Shown here: positions 32,754 through 40,489 of the stretch, piece after piece | Numbering within the stretch: position 1 is the first letter of the stretch | How the letters are laid out: each line of letters opens with the position of its first letter | Source: Microaerobacter geothermalis | Lineage (GTDB): Bacteria; Bacillota; Bacilli; DSM-22679 | Direction of reading: 5' to 3' | DNA length: 51,384 nucleotides | Assembly (NCBI RefSeq): GCF_021608135.1 | Contig: NZ_JAKIHL010000021.1 | Span: 1 to 51,384 of the forward strand | Program-made: the position numbers and the translations under genes | The notes under the pieces: model-generated | The model's input: the letters and a program-made list of their open reading frames with translations, nothing else | Databases searched by the model: none | Told to the model about the DNA's origin: nothing

Positions 32754-32933
32754 TTATTGGACCTGCATCGAGGCTTGTTCACACTGACGGATGCACGTCT
32801 CGATATGATGTGCCCCTTGAGTAAGCATATCCCTGATTGCAGCCTTCGGGACGGTATTGGTTGCTGACCGAAGCATATTGGCCGCATTGGTGCAGTCCGT
32901 AATGCACTGTTGAATTTGTTGTCTGGTTGCCAT
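32754..32933 (-). CDS. CxxxC mini-protein, copy 1 (59 aa)
   Basis: Paralogue of the next gene: C10-x3-C14, HH at 42-43, C47-x3-C51, with 27 residues between the second cysteine and the HH pair in both. The two proteins also share QQCI..C near the N-terminus and H-x(3)-C-I-x(2)-C near the C-terminus. Start ATG 32933 (MATRQQIQQC) after GGGAGGTG; a longer open frame to 32981 lacks a ribosome site. The pair lies 37 bp apart in one operon ending at the terminator at 32452. Possible metal-binding helical hairpins; function unknown. Confidence 0.7.
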   Translation of the reverse strand: MATRQQIQQCITDCTNAANMLRSATNTVPKAAIRDMLTQGAHHIETCIRQCEQASMQVQ

Positions 32934-33018
32934 GTTGTCACCTCCCTTAGAAACTAGTTTTAGTATCATGTAAGAGAACAAAATCTATGCAAATATCAGG
33001 ATTATTCATAAAAAAAAA

Positions 33019-33043
33019 GAAAACCTTCGATGTGAAGGTTCTC
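33019..33043 (-). terminator. Terminator of moaA-moaC
   Basis: GAGAACCTTC pairs with GAAGGTTTTC around ACATC on the minus strand, followed by a long T run. Confidence 0.85.
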
Positions 33044-33049
33044 CGTAAG

Positions 33050-33523
33050 TTAATTCCTGTGAAAATCTCCGCTTTTTCCACCTGATTTGTGAACTAAATA
33101 GGTTGGACCCAATTCCATTCCTTTATCCATGGCTTTACACATATCATAGATAGTTAATGCAGCAACACTGGCGGCGGTAAGAGCTTCCATCTCCACCCCT
33201 GTTACCCCTTTTGTCTTCACTGTTGCTTCAATCTGAATGATATGGTCGGCTTCCTCATGAAATTGAATATCCACTCCGCTGATGGGAATTGGGTGGCACA
33301 TGGGAATAAGATCCCATGTCTTTTTGGCCGCCATAACTCCTGCCACCTGAGCCACTGCCAATACGTCTCCCTTACCAACCTTTCCCTCCCGAATCCGCCT
33401 CATGGTTTCCGGTTTCATCACGACACAGGAATGGGCAACCGCCACTCGATGGGTTTCCTGTTTTTCTGATACATCTACCATTTTTGCCCGATTTTGTTCG
33501 TTAAAATGTGTCAGCTGGCTCAT
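33050..33523 (-). CDS. moaC: Cyclic pyranopterin monophosphate synthase MoaC
   Basis: 157 aa, normal for MoaC. Conserved features are [45 protein letters not shown] and [23 protein letters not shown]. MoaC converts the MoaA product (3',8-cyclo-7,8-dihydro-GTP) to cyclic pyranopterin monophosphate, the first molybdopterin intermediate. Starts 2 bp after the moaA stop, so the two are coupled. Molybdenum cofactor could serve enzymes elsewhere; Sec-containing formate dehydrogenase would be a natural guess, but none is in the window. Confidence 0.96.
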   Translation of the reverse strand: MSQLTHFNEQNRAKMVDVSEKQETHRVAVAHSCVVMKPETMRRIREGKVGKGDVLAVAQVAGVMAAKKTWDLIPMCHPIPISGVDIQFHEEADHIIQIEATVKTKGVTGVEMEALTAASVAALTIYDMCKAMDKGMELGPTYLVHKSGGKSGDFHRN

Positions 33524-33525
33524 TT

Positions 33526-34527
33526 CTATCCCCCTATTTGTGACATCCTTCGAATGGTGGGCTGAAACGTAGTATCTTCACCAATCAATTTCTGGGCCAT
33601 CTCATGATTTTCAGGCTTTATGTTTAATGCCTTTTTAAATACATCTGCAATAGCTTCTTCATTACCGATATGTCGGCGGACAAACAATTCATCCTGCCAA
33701 AAAAGACAGGGTTTAATATATCCATCTGCGGTCAAACGAAGTCTCGTGCAAGTTTGGCAAAAATGGTCACTAACCGGATGAATAAAACCGACATTTCCCT
33801 TTGCATCGGGATGTTTCCAGTAATCAGCAGGGCCATTCCCAGGAACTGTTCCCTCCGCCACTGGTTGATACCCCAACTTCTTAATATGATCCAGCACATT
33901 TGATAAGGGAAAATAGCGGTTTTTCCACCCATCATCGTCATGACCGATCGGCATATATTCGATAAAGCGAATATGTACCGGTTTTTCCATCGCTAATTGG
34001 AGGAAATCATCAACCTCACCGTCATTCATTCCTTTCATCAAGACCACGTTTATTTTGACAGGAGCAATCCCTACTTCAAAGCAAGCTTCCAAACCGGCTA
34101 TCACTTTGCTTAAATCTCCACCCCTGGTTATTTCACTGAATGTAACCGGATTCATGCTGTCCAAACTTAAATTGACACGGGTTATCCCCGCTTCCTTTAA
34201 TCTTTTGGCCTTTTTTGCCAGGAAAATCCCATTGGTGGTCAACGCAATATCCTTAATTCCAGGGATTGCAGACAATTTCTCAACTAATATTTCAATATCC
34301 TTACGAACCAATGGTTCCCCACCAGTTAATCTTAACTTGCTTACTCCCAATTTAGCAGCTACCTTAACCACTTCTTCTATTTCTTCATAACGCATAATCT
34401 TTTCAGGGGGATCAAAGACCATTCCCTCTGCAGGCATACAATAAACACAGCGGAGATTACAGCGGTCCGTTACCGAAATCCTTAAATAATCGTGAATCCG
34501 TCCATACTGATCCACCAATTGGGTCAT
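33526..34527 (-). CDS. moaA: GTP 3',8-cyclase MoaA (radical SAM)
   Basis: A 333-aa radical SAM enzyme. The SAM-binding cluster motif is CNLRCVYC, and the C-terminal substrate-binding cluster has [18 protein letters not shown]. It rearranges GTP to 3',8-cyclo-7,8-dihydro-GTP for molybdopterin. Start ATG 34527 ([10 protein letters not shown]) is 8 bases after GGAGGA; 34536 is less likely. The C-terminus ends RRMSQIGG, the conserved GG tail needed for activity. Operon with moaC. Confidence 0.96.
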   Translation of the reverse strand: MTQLVDQYGRIHDYLRISVTDRCNLRCVYCMPAEGMVFDPPEKIMRYEEIEEVVKVAAKLGVSKLRLTGGEPLVRKDIEILVEKLSAIPGIKDIALTTNGIFLAKKAKRLKEAGITRVNLSLDSMNPVTFSEITRGGDLSKVIAGLEACFEVGIAPVKINVVLMKGMNDGEVDDFLQLAMEKPVHIRFIEYMPIGHDDDGWKNRYFPLSNVLDHIKKLGYQPVAEGTVPGNGPADYWKHPDAKGNVGFIHPVSDHFCQTCTRLRLTADGYIKPCLFWQDELFVRRHIGNEEAIADVFKKALNIKPENHEMAQKLIGEDTTFQPTIRRMSQIGG

Positions 34528-34718
34528 GATGAACATCCTCCTTCCAAAAATTCTGCTGTCAAAGCCCGTCTTACGAAATGATTTTAATTATTATACCATA
34601 TATACATCAGAGAAAGTTGCATTTTTTGTGAAAAGGAGAAAGTGAAGGAGATGAAGAATACAATACAAAAAACGGCTTGCTTATGACTAAGTCAACCAAT
34701 TATATGAGGAGGTAAAAA

Positions 34719-35525
34719 ATGGGTGATTTATTTTATCGGAAACACTGGACCGTTGAAAAGCCGAAGGCGGTCATCCTTTTGATTCATGGGGCAGCGGAAC
34801 ATTGTGAACGATATGATCATGTCGGACAATGGTTTAATCAACAAGGGATTTCCCTCTATTCAGGCGATTTGCCTGGACATGGAAAATCCCCCGGCAAAAA
34901 GGGGGATATCGAATCGTTTCAGCAATACATCTCAACCGCCAACTTGTGGTGGGATGAAATAACTTCATTAATTCCTCAAGTCCCTCATTATCTGATGGGA
35001 CATAGCATGGGGGGATTGGTGGCAGCAAGGTTAATGGAAACCACCTCCCTGTCTGTTTTGCCGAGGGGCGTGATCCTTTCCTCTCCCTTATTTGAGCTGC
35101 AGCTGGAAGTTCCTGAATGGAAGGACAAAATGGCCCGCTTGATCAGGAACATCTATCCCCAACTGCAGATGCCATCAGGAATTCAACCGGAACAGGTAAG
35201 CCGGGATCCCCAGGTGGTTCAATCCTACGCCAGGGATCCTCTGATTTCCCATAAAGTAAGCATCCGCTGGTATATTGCCCTGCAGAAAGAAATGAAGCAA
35301 TTGTGGGAAGAGATTTCCTCGATTCCCGATGTCCCCTTCCTGATTCTTCAGGCAGGAACCGACAAACTGGTCAAGCCGGAAGCCGCTGAACGCTTTTATC
35401 AACAATTGCCGGTAAGGCGTAAAGAACTTAAAATCCTTCCCGATTTATACCATGAAATTTTAAACGAACCGGAAAAAGAAGAAGTGCTGCAGATGATACG
35501 CTCCTGGGCAGAATCGTTACAATGA
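34719..35525 (+). CDS. Monoacylglycerol lipase/lysophospholipase-like alpha/beta hydrolase
   Basis: 268 aa. The nucleophile elbow is GHSMGG, the oxyanion region LLIHGAAEHCERYDHVG, and the acid and His are in LILQAGTDKLVKPEAAERFY and PDLYHEILNEPEKEEV. These are features of the monoacylglycerol lipase/lysophospholipase (PldB-like) group, which hydrolyse fatty-acyl monoesters. No signal peptide. Start ATG 34719 after AGGAGG. Possibly followed by a 35-codon overlapping frame. Confidence 0.88.
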   Translation: MGDLFYRKHWTVEKPKAVILLIHGAAEHCERYDHVGQWFNQQGISLYSGDLPGHGKSPGKKGDIESFQQYISTANLWWDEITSLIPQVPHYLMGHSMGGLVAARLMETTSLSVLPRGVILSSPLFELQLEVPEWKDKMARLIRNIYPQLQMPSGIQPEQVSRDPQVVQSYARDPLISHKVSIRWYIALQKEMKQLWEEISSIPDVPFLILQAGTDKLVKPEAAERFYQQLPVRRKELKILPDLYHEILNEPEKEEVLQMIRSWAESLQ

Positions 35526-35630
35526 GGTTTTGTTTCAATCATGCTCCACATGCCGATATCCCTGAAGCCCAGGCGAAATTCAACAATTTGATCCAACAAA
35601 TCCATGAGAACAGGTATCATCGAGGGTGAT
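35523..35630 (+). CDS. Possible 35-aa ORF overlapping the hydrolase stop
   Basis: ATG at 35523 overlaps the preceding stop as ATGA, a typical coupling arrangement, and 35 codons follow (starting MRFCFNHAPHADIPEAQ). The product is hydrophilic with several His and one Cys. I do not recognise it; it may be a chance frame. Confidence 0.25.
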
Positions 35631-35736
35631 CCTTCTATCCTACTCAATTAACCGTCTGATCATTTATTTTCCCCTCTCTCGACCAGCTTTATCTTTCTTT
35701 AACCTTCAATCATTTACTCTACCTACAAAGAAATAA

Positions 35737-35776
35737 AAACCACTTCAAGAGCTATGCTTCTCACGAAGTGGTTTTG
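35737..35776. terminator. Terminator between the hydrolase and queF (convergent)
   Basis: AAACCACTTC pairs with GAAGTGGTTT around a long loop, with A and T flanks on either side, serving both convergent units. Confidence 0.75.
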
Positions 35777-35830
35777 TAATAAACAATCATCCTAACAATC
35801 ATCCTACATGCTGGATCAAAACCATGATGC

Positions 35831-36274
35831 TCATTCTATATCGCGCAACACTCGTCCCTGTTCTTTATCATATTCTACAACAATTCGGGTCCCCAATCCC
35901 CCTCTGGCATTCCAATAGGCTTCTATCTTCATGTAGATGGGGTCACAAACCTTTACGAGATCCTCCAAAATCCGATTCGTGGCATGCTCCTGGTAAATTC
36001 CCACATTTCTGAACGAGGTGAGATAAAATTTCAGGGATTTCATTTCAATCAGCTTTTCATTGGGGATATAGGAAACCGTGATATCTGCAAAATCAGGCAG
36101 TCCCGACCATGGACAGACCGAGGTAAATTCATTGGTGGGAATCTCTACCCAGGTCGGTTTTCCCGGATATTCATAAGGAATGGTTTCCAGTATATGTGTT
36201 AAAATCACATCTTCTTCTTGAATGTCAAACCGTATGTTTTCATATTTTGAATGGTCCACATTAACTTTAGTCAC
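35831..36274 (-). CDS. queF: NADPH-dependent 7-cyano-7-deazaguanine reductase QueF
   Basis: A 147-aa unimodular QueF. The catalytic Cys is in SVCPWSGLPDFADI, and the QueF motif region is EMKSLKFYLTSFRN. It reduces preQ0 to preQ1, used for queuosine at tRNA position 34. I choose GTG 36274 as start because AAAGG lies 8 bases upstream; the ATG at 36283 touches the site. It follows mnmH by 24 bp on the same strand, so the two tRNA-modification genes are likely co-transcribed. No queC/D/E in the window and no preQ1 riboswitch seen. Confidence 0.93.
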   Translation of the reverse strand: MTKVNVDHSKYENIRFDIQEEDVILTHILETIPYEYPGKPTWVEIPTNEFTSVCPWSGLPDFADITVSYIPNEKLIEMKSLKFYLTSFRNVGIYQEHATNRILEDLVKVCDPIYMKIEAYWNARGGLGTRIVVEYDKEQGRVLRDIE

Positions 36275-36298
36275 AAAAAACATCCTTTCTGTAAAATT

Positions 36299-37363
36299 TT
36301 AACTAACTGGAATAGGGATCCTTTCCTCAATGATCTGTTCTATTTTTTTGACACCCTCATCCATTTCTGTTACATCAATATGAATAAAGGCTCCCCCATA
36401 TTGCTGGGTGCAATAATCATACCGAGGATCGTAATAATAGATGAGCAGGATTTCAACCAATTTATGATAATTCATCTGTTCAATGGCTCCCTTAGCCTCT
36501 TTTTGAACCTCGGCAGGAAGCCTTTTTTGAATCACTCGAAATGATTCTGTTACCCTCTCTTTAAAATGTTCGCCCCCCGCTTCATTCCCCATATACTGCT
36601 CAATAATTCTTTTTACCCTTTTGGCAATGGGAGCCTCAAGCATCAGGTGAATACCGGTTCTTTTTGCATCCATTATAAAATCTGGCAAATGGATGTGGCC
36701 GATTCGCTTGCTTTCGGCTTCTATAATAACATATAGGGAATCTTTGATTCTACTTAATTTCTCAAACAGGAGGGCATCGAAGGTTTTTTGATTGTTCGGT
36801 TTTCCCAAACCGATGGAACCGAAAGCAGACCCTCTATGGTTAGCCAGTCCTTCCAAATCAATCACTGGATTTCCCCTTTGCTCCAATTTGTGAAGAATCT
36901 TTGTTTTTCCTACCCCCGTCATTCCGTGCAACACAATCACATGGGGTGGAAGCAATTCTGCAGTCAGCTTGTCCAGGATCACCTGGCGGTATCTTCTGTA
37001 TCCTCCTGTCAGTCGATAGACAGGTAATCCTGCCAAATCGGCAAAGGTAACCATGGACTTACTTCTCATTCCTCCCCGCCAGCAAAAAACTACGGGTTGT
37101 TTTCCCTCGTCCAGCCATTCCTTAAGCCGTTTCATGAAATATGGGATTTTAGGAGATACCAGTTCCATGGCCATCCATCTGGCAGCATCAGGACCCACTT
37201 GCTTATAAGCGGTTCCCACCTGTTTCCTCTCTTCATCCGAAAAAATAGGAAGATTGACGGCCCCTGGGATAGTGGCCCCATTAAATTCCTCTGGAGAGCG
37301 TACATCCACCCATAAAATATGATTTAAATGGATTGCTTGCTCAATATCAATTTCTTTATTCAA
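36299..37363 (-). CDS. mnmH: tRNA 2-selenouridine synthase MnmH (SelU)
   Basis: About 354 aa with an N-terminal rhodanese domain (WVDVRSPEEFNGATIPGAVNLP, active Cys in VVFCWRGGMRSKSM) and a P-loop domain (LHGMTGVGKTKIL). It converts 2-thiouridine at the wobble position of some tRNAs to 2-selenouridine through a geranylated intermediate, using selenophosphate from SelD, which is encoded divergently 145 bp away. Start TTG 37363 (AGGTG at 6 bases) is favoured over GTG 37372, but not certain. Confidence 0.92.
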   Translation of the reverse strand: MNKEIDIEQAIHLNHILWVDVRSPEEFNGATIPGAVNLPIFSDEERKQVGTAYKQVGPDAARWMAMELVSPKIPYFMKRLKEWLDEGKQPVVFCWRGGMRSKSMVTFADLAGLPVYRLTGGYRRYRQVILDKLTAELLPPHVIVLHGMTGVGKTKILHKLEQRGNPVIDLEGLANHRGSAFGSIGLGKPNNQKTFDALLFEKLSRIKDSLYVIIEAESKRIGHIHLPDFIMDAKRTGIHLMLEAPIAKRVKRIIEQYMGNEAGGEHFKERVTESFRVIQKRLPAEVQKEAKGAIEQMNYHKLVEILLIYYYDPRYDYCTQQYGGAFIHIDVTEMDEGVKKIEQIIEERIPIPVS

Positions 37364-37508
37364 TGTTTTCACCTACTTATAGAATGACCCTTCCGCATAG
37401 AACGAATTTGAAAAAATTTCATCGCAAATCTTTTGCTGCAACCATTATAGGACTGATTTTCTATATCCGTAAAGAAGTGTATACTAGTTAACGAAAGGAG
37501 GCAATATC

Positions 37509-38561
37509 ATGTCACAAGATAAAGTAAAGTTAACATCTCTCTCCAGCAAAGGAGGCTGAGGCTGCAAAATTGGTCCAGAGGACCTGGCGCAGGTGCTGCG
37601 CCATTTACCAAAAACGGCTGCTGACCCCAACCTTCTTGTGGGATTAGATACATCTGACGATGCCGGTGTTTACAAAATATCGGAAGACTTGGCCTTAATT
37701 CAGACCGTTGATTATTTTACACCTATTGTAGATGATCCCTATATGTTTGGGCAAATTGCCGCTGCAAATGCATTAAGTGATGTTTATGCTATGGGGGGAA
37801 GACCCCTCACTGTACTTAACATTGTCGGGTTTCCGGTAAAAAAATTGGGAATGTCCATCCTGGCTGATATTCTCAGAGGTGCTGCAGATAAAGTGGCAGA
37901 GGCAGGAGCTGTCATCGTAGGAGGACACTCCATTGATGATCAGGAACCTAAATTTGGGCTGGCTGTAACTGGAACCGTACATCCTGAGCGCATCCTTCCC
38001 AATAACCAGTCAAAACCAGGAGATGTGCTGATCCTCACAAAGCCTATTGGAATTGGCATACAAACCCAGGCGATTAAAAAGGATCTACTCAGTGAAGAAG
38101 AGATGGAACGGGTCATGTCCGTCATGGCTACCCTTAATAAAACGGCTGCTGAAGTCATGGAGTCTTACCCTGTTCATTCCTGTACGGATATTACCGGTTT
38201 TGGCCTTTTGGGACACACCAAGGAGATGGCTGCAGGAAGCCAGGTGGGAATCGTCATCCAGAACCATCAGGTTCCCGTTCTTCCTAGATCCCTTTCGTTA
38301 GCCAAAGAAGGTGTAATTCCGGGTGGAAGCAAGTCTAACCATCATTGGCTTGAAAACTGTGTGACCTATGACTCATCATTATCATTGGAAGAACAACTGA
38401 TTTTATGCGATGCTGTCACTTCAGGAGGACTGTTGATTTCCTTGCCCGAAAAAGAAGGAGAATCCCTTCTTCAATCCCTGAAAAATAAGGGGATTTCAGA
38501 AGCGGCCATCATTGGTCATGTTGTTTCGGATCATCCCGGATGTATTATTGTTGAAAAATAA
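37509..38561 (+). CDS. selD: Selenophosphate synthase SelD, itself a selenoprotein (UGA at codon 17)
   Basis: The frame starts at ATG 37509 (AAAGGAGG upstream), reads MSQDKVKLTSLSSKGG, then in-frame TGA at 37557-37559, and continues GCKIGPEDLAQVLRHLP to 38561. The UGA sits at the known catalytic Cys/Sec position of SelD (G-G-C/U-G-C-K). A caller that stops at TGA loses the first ~28 residues. Downstream features are typical: DDAGVYKI, DYFTPIVDDPYMFGQIAAANALSDVYAMGG, VGGHSIDD and TDITGFGLLGH. SelD makes selenophosphate from selenide and ATP for SelA (Sec) and MnmH. 350 codons, normal length. Confidence 0.95.
37560..37604 (+). promoter_or_regulatory. Candidate SECIS hairpins after the selD UGA
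   Basis: Two perfect stems follow the UGA: GGTCC/GGACC (37572-37576 with 37580-37584, loop AGA, 17 nt after UGA) and TGGCGCAG/CTGCGCCA (37585-37592 with 37596-37603, loop GTG, 33 nt after UGA). Both place a G in the apical loop at distances used by bacterial SECIS elements. Confidence 0.6.
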
Positions 38562-38593
38562 AGAGATTGGCGCGTCTTATGCGGCGAAACTTG

Positions 38594-38625
38594 ACTTCAG
38601 GTGGTAAAAACAATCCACCTGAAGT
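38594..38625. terminator. Terminator between convergent selD and the glycosyltransferase
   Basis: ACTTCAGGTGG pairs perfectly with CCACCTGAAGT around a 10-base loop. No strong T run, so efficiency is uncertain. Confidence 0.6.
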
Positions 38626-38646
38626 TTCCACCCTTATCGTAAAAGA

Positions 38647-39699
38647 TCATATGCTTTCATACAGATATAAATACCGCTTCGCTTCATCTAAAGGACTGTG
38701 TAGCTGGTTCATCCGTTCTCGTCCTTTATTTCCCATACTTTTCCTCAGTTCAGGGTCAAGGATTAGCCTTTCCGCCAGTTGGTAAAATTCATCTTCATTT
38801 TGATACAAGTAACCTGTTCCACCATGGACTACAAGACTTCGGTTACCAGGAATATCACTGGCTAATACAGGCAGTCCTGCTGCCATCCCTTCCATAATTG
38901 CCATGGACTGCCCTTCCGATAAGGAAGTATTCAAAAGAACATCCGACTGCAAATACCATTCCGGCATTTTTTCAAAGGGAACCTCTCCGGCATAAAAGAA
39001 CCAATCCCACATCCTTTCTGCCATTTTCACTTGACGATAGATATCTTCAATTAATTTGGTTCCCGCCAATGTCAGTCTAATACAGGAGTATTTTTCATGC
39101 AGTCTTTGAAATGGCTTTAACGGAAATAGAACATTTTTTACAGGGCGCAGCCCGGCAGGGAGAAAGAAGTGAACATCTCCTTCTTTCTCTTTCAAATATT
39201 TTTCTTTTATTTTTTCTTCAGGCAATGAAATCCATACCCCCTGAGGAATAACGATTACCTTATCGGTCAACGATGGAAATTGCTCAATCATTTTATCCTT
39301 CTGCTCTTCAATAAAGACCGTAACCCATTGGGCATTTTCCAATAAAGGTCTCATAATCTCTCTTTTTGCCGGATCAAAGATATCGTAATTAACGTCTGTT
39401 CCCGTCATCGTAACCAGATAAGGAACCTTCAGGGGAGGGATTTTATTCTCCCGCTGCCAAAGGGCAAACCGGTATCCATTTAGAACATGGATGATGGTTT
39501 TTTCATTGTTTGTGCTTTGGCAAAAGCGATCTTTGAAATGGTCGCTGGTTAAGTCCCCTTCCAAATAAGGAAAAACCTCTACAGACAGATCCAATTGACT
39601 TAAATGCAGAAATAAGCGTTTGGCCGTAATGGAATTCCCCCGATGCTGATACAGATATGGTGTAGCCAGTATGATTTTGTCCCAACTGCGATTCCCCAT
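38647..39699 (-). CDS. Family 4-type glycosyltransferase
   Basis: 350 aa with two Rossmann-like halves. The C-terminal donor-binding half holds NTSLSEGQSMAIMEGMAAGLPVLASDIPGNRSLV, the E-x7-E motif of GT4 enzymes, and the closing GKGRERMNQLHSPLDEAKRYLYLYE-like helices. The N-terminal half has LVTMTGTDVNYDIF and HVLNGYRFALW. Donor and acceptor sugars unknown. It is often seen beside selD/selA in sel clusters, with no explained link. Start ATG 39699 after GGGAAGG. Confidence 0.88.
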   Translation of the reverse strand: MGNRSWDKIILATPYLYQHRGNSITAKRLFLHLSQLDLSVEVFPYLEGDLTSDHFKDRFCQSTNNEKTIIHVLNGYRFALWQRENKIPPLKVPYLVTMTGTDVNYDIFDPAKREIMRPLLENAQWVTVFIEEQKDKMIEQFPSLTDKVIVIPQGVWISLPEEKIKEKYLKEKEGDVHFFLPAGLRPVKNVLFPLKPFQRLHEKYSCIRLTLAGTKLIEDIYRQVKMAERMWDWFFYAGEVPFEKMPEWYLQSDVLLNTSLSEGQSMAIMEGMAAGLPVLASDIPGNRSLVVHGGTGYLYQNEDEFYQLAERLILDPELRKSMGNKGRERMNQLHSPLDEAKRYLYLYESI

Positions 39700-39749
39700 C
39701 TTTTCCTTCCCCGCCCTTTTTTAAAATGTGTTACTATATAGTCCTCCCT

Positions 39750-40147
39750 CTATTCGTCTGTTTTTGTTGTAATATTCATCTGTACAAAGCGTTGAATTGG
39801 GATTTGGACAAAGGTTTTTATTGGATTATGCTGTTTGATCTCTTTGATCTCGCCAATGACGATTTTCCCCACTTGATAGGTTTTTGCTAGCTCGATTATT
39901 TTTCTGCTTGCTTGATGGAGATAATTCTGAAGGATATGATGTCGTTTGATTCGTATAGATTGGTAGTGTGCAATTCGTTGATTTATGTAACCAAGTGAGA
40001 GCAAAAGATTTCCGTCTATTTTACGAATAGTCTTCCAACGCTTTAAAATAGCTTTTCCAATTTTGTTCGAGAACTTTTAGACATTGTTGATAGGTATGCG
40101 AATGGAGATATTCCTTATGAGGATTATACCATAAGAAAAGGTGTCAT
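39750..40147 (-). pseudogene. tnpB: Remnant of an IS200/IS605-type TnpB gene
   Basis: Two pieces resemble TnpB (OrfB). Upstream (40147-40019) a frame reads LWYNPHKEYLHSHTYQQ, then CLKVLEQNWKSYFKALEDY, the N-terminal helical part. After a stop, a second piece (40004-39750) reads YLHQASRKIIELAKTYQVGK and IVIGEIKEIKQHNP, then FVQIPIQRFVQM, from the RuvC-like region around its catalytic Asp. The middle and the C-terminal zinc finger are gone. No tnpA is present. The DNA lies between the glycosyltransferase and selA; 40148-40489 contains nothing else I can support. Confidence 0.7.
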
Positions 40148-40489
40148 GGAACATTTGTTTGTAATCAGTCAGCATTCATCTCCCACTATAGAAGATGGGA
40201 GTCTTCTGCTAAGTAATGATAAAATCACATCGAAAAAAATAAAAATTTATAACCGCTTAACTATTTGTCCACATACAGTCCATTGTTGTGATTTGATGAT
40301 TATTGCCAATAAATCCTTGTCTTTCCTTAAAGATAGGGTTTTTTTCTTTGCTCCACTTGTCTTTCAACTATATGGACGGAACTAAATAATTTACTAAGGA
40401 TTGCCTTTAAAAATGCTTTAAAAACTTGCGATTCATGACAATCTCCATTACATTAAATAATAAATTGATGGAAAAAGAGGATACAATTC

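Noticed and set aside
35523-35680. Selenocysteine read-through at the TGA ending the 35-codon frame
   Set aside because: The frame after the TGA closes within a few codons and no SECIS-like hairpin with a suitable loop follows.
36275-36298. preQ1 riboswitch before queF
   Set aside because: The gap to mnmH is only 24 bp, too short for the aptamer and expression platform, and no aptamer-like sequence is seen before mnmH.
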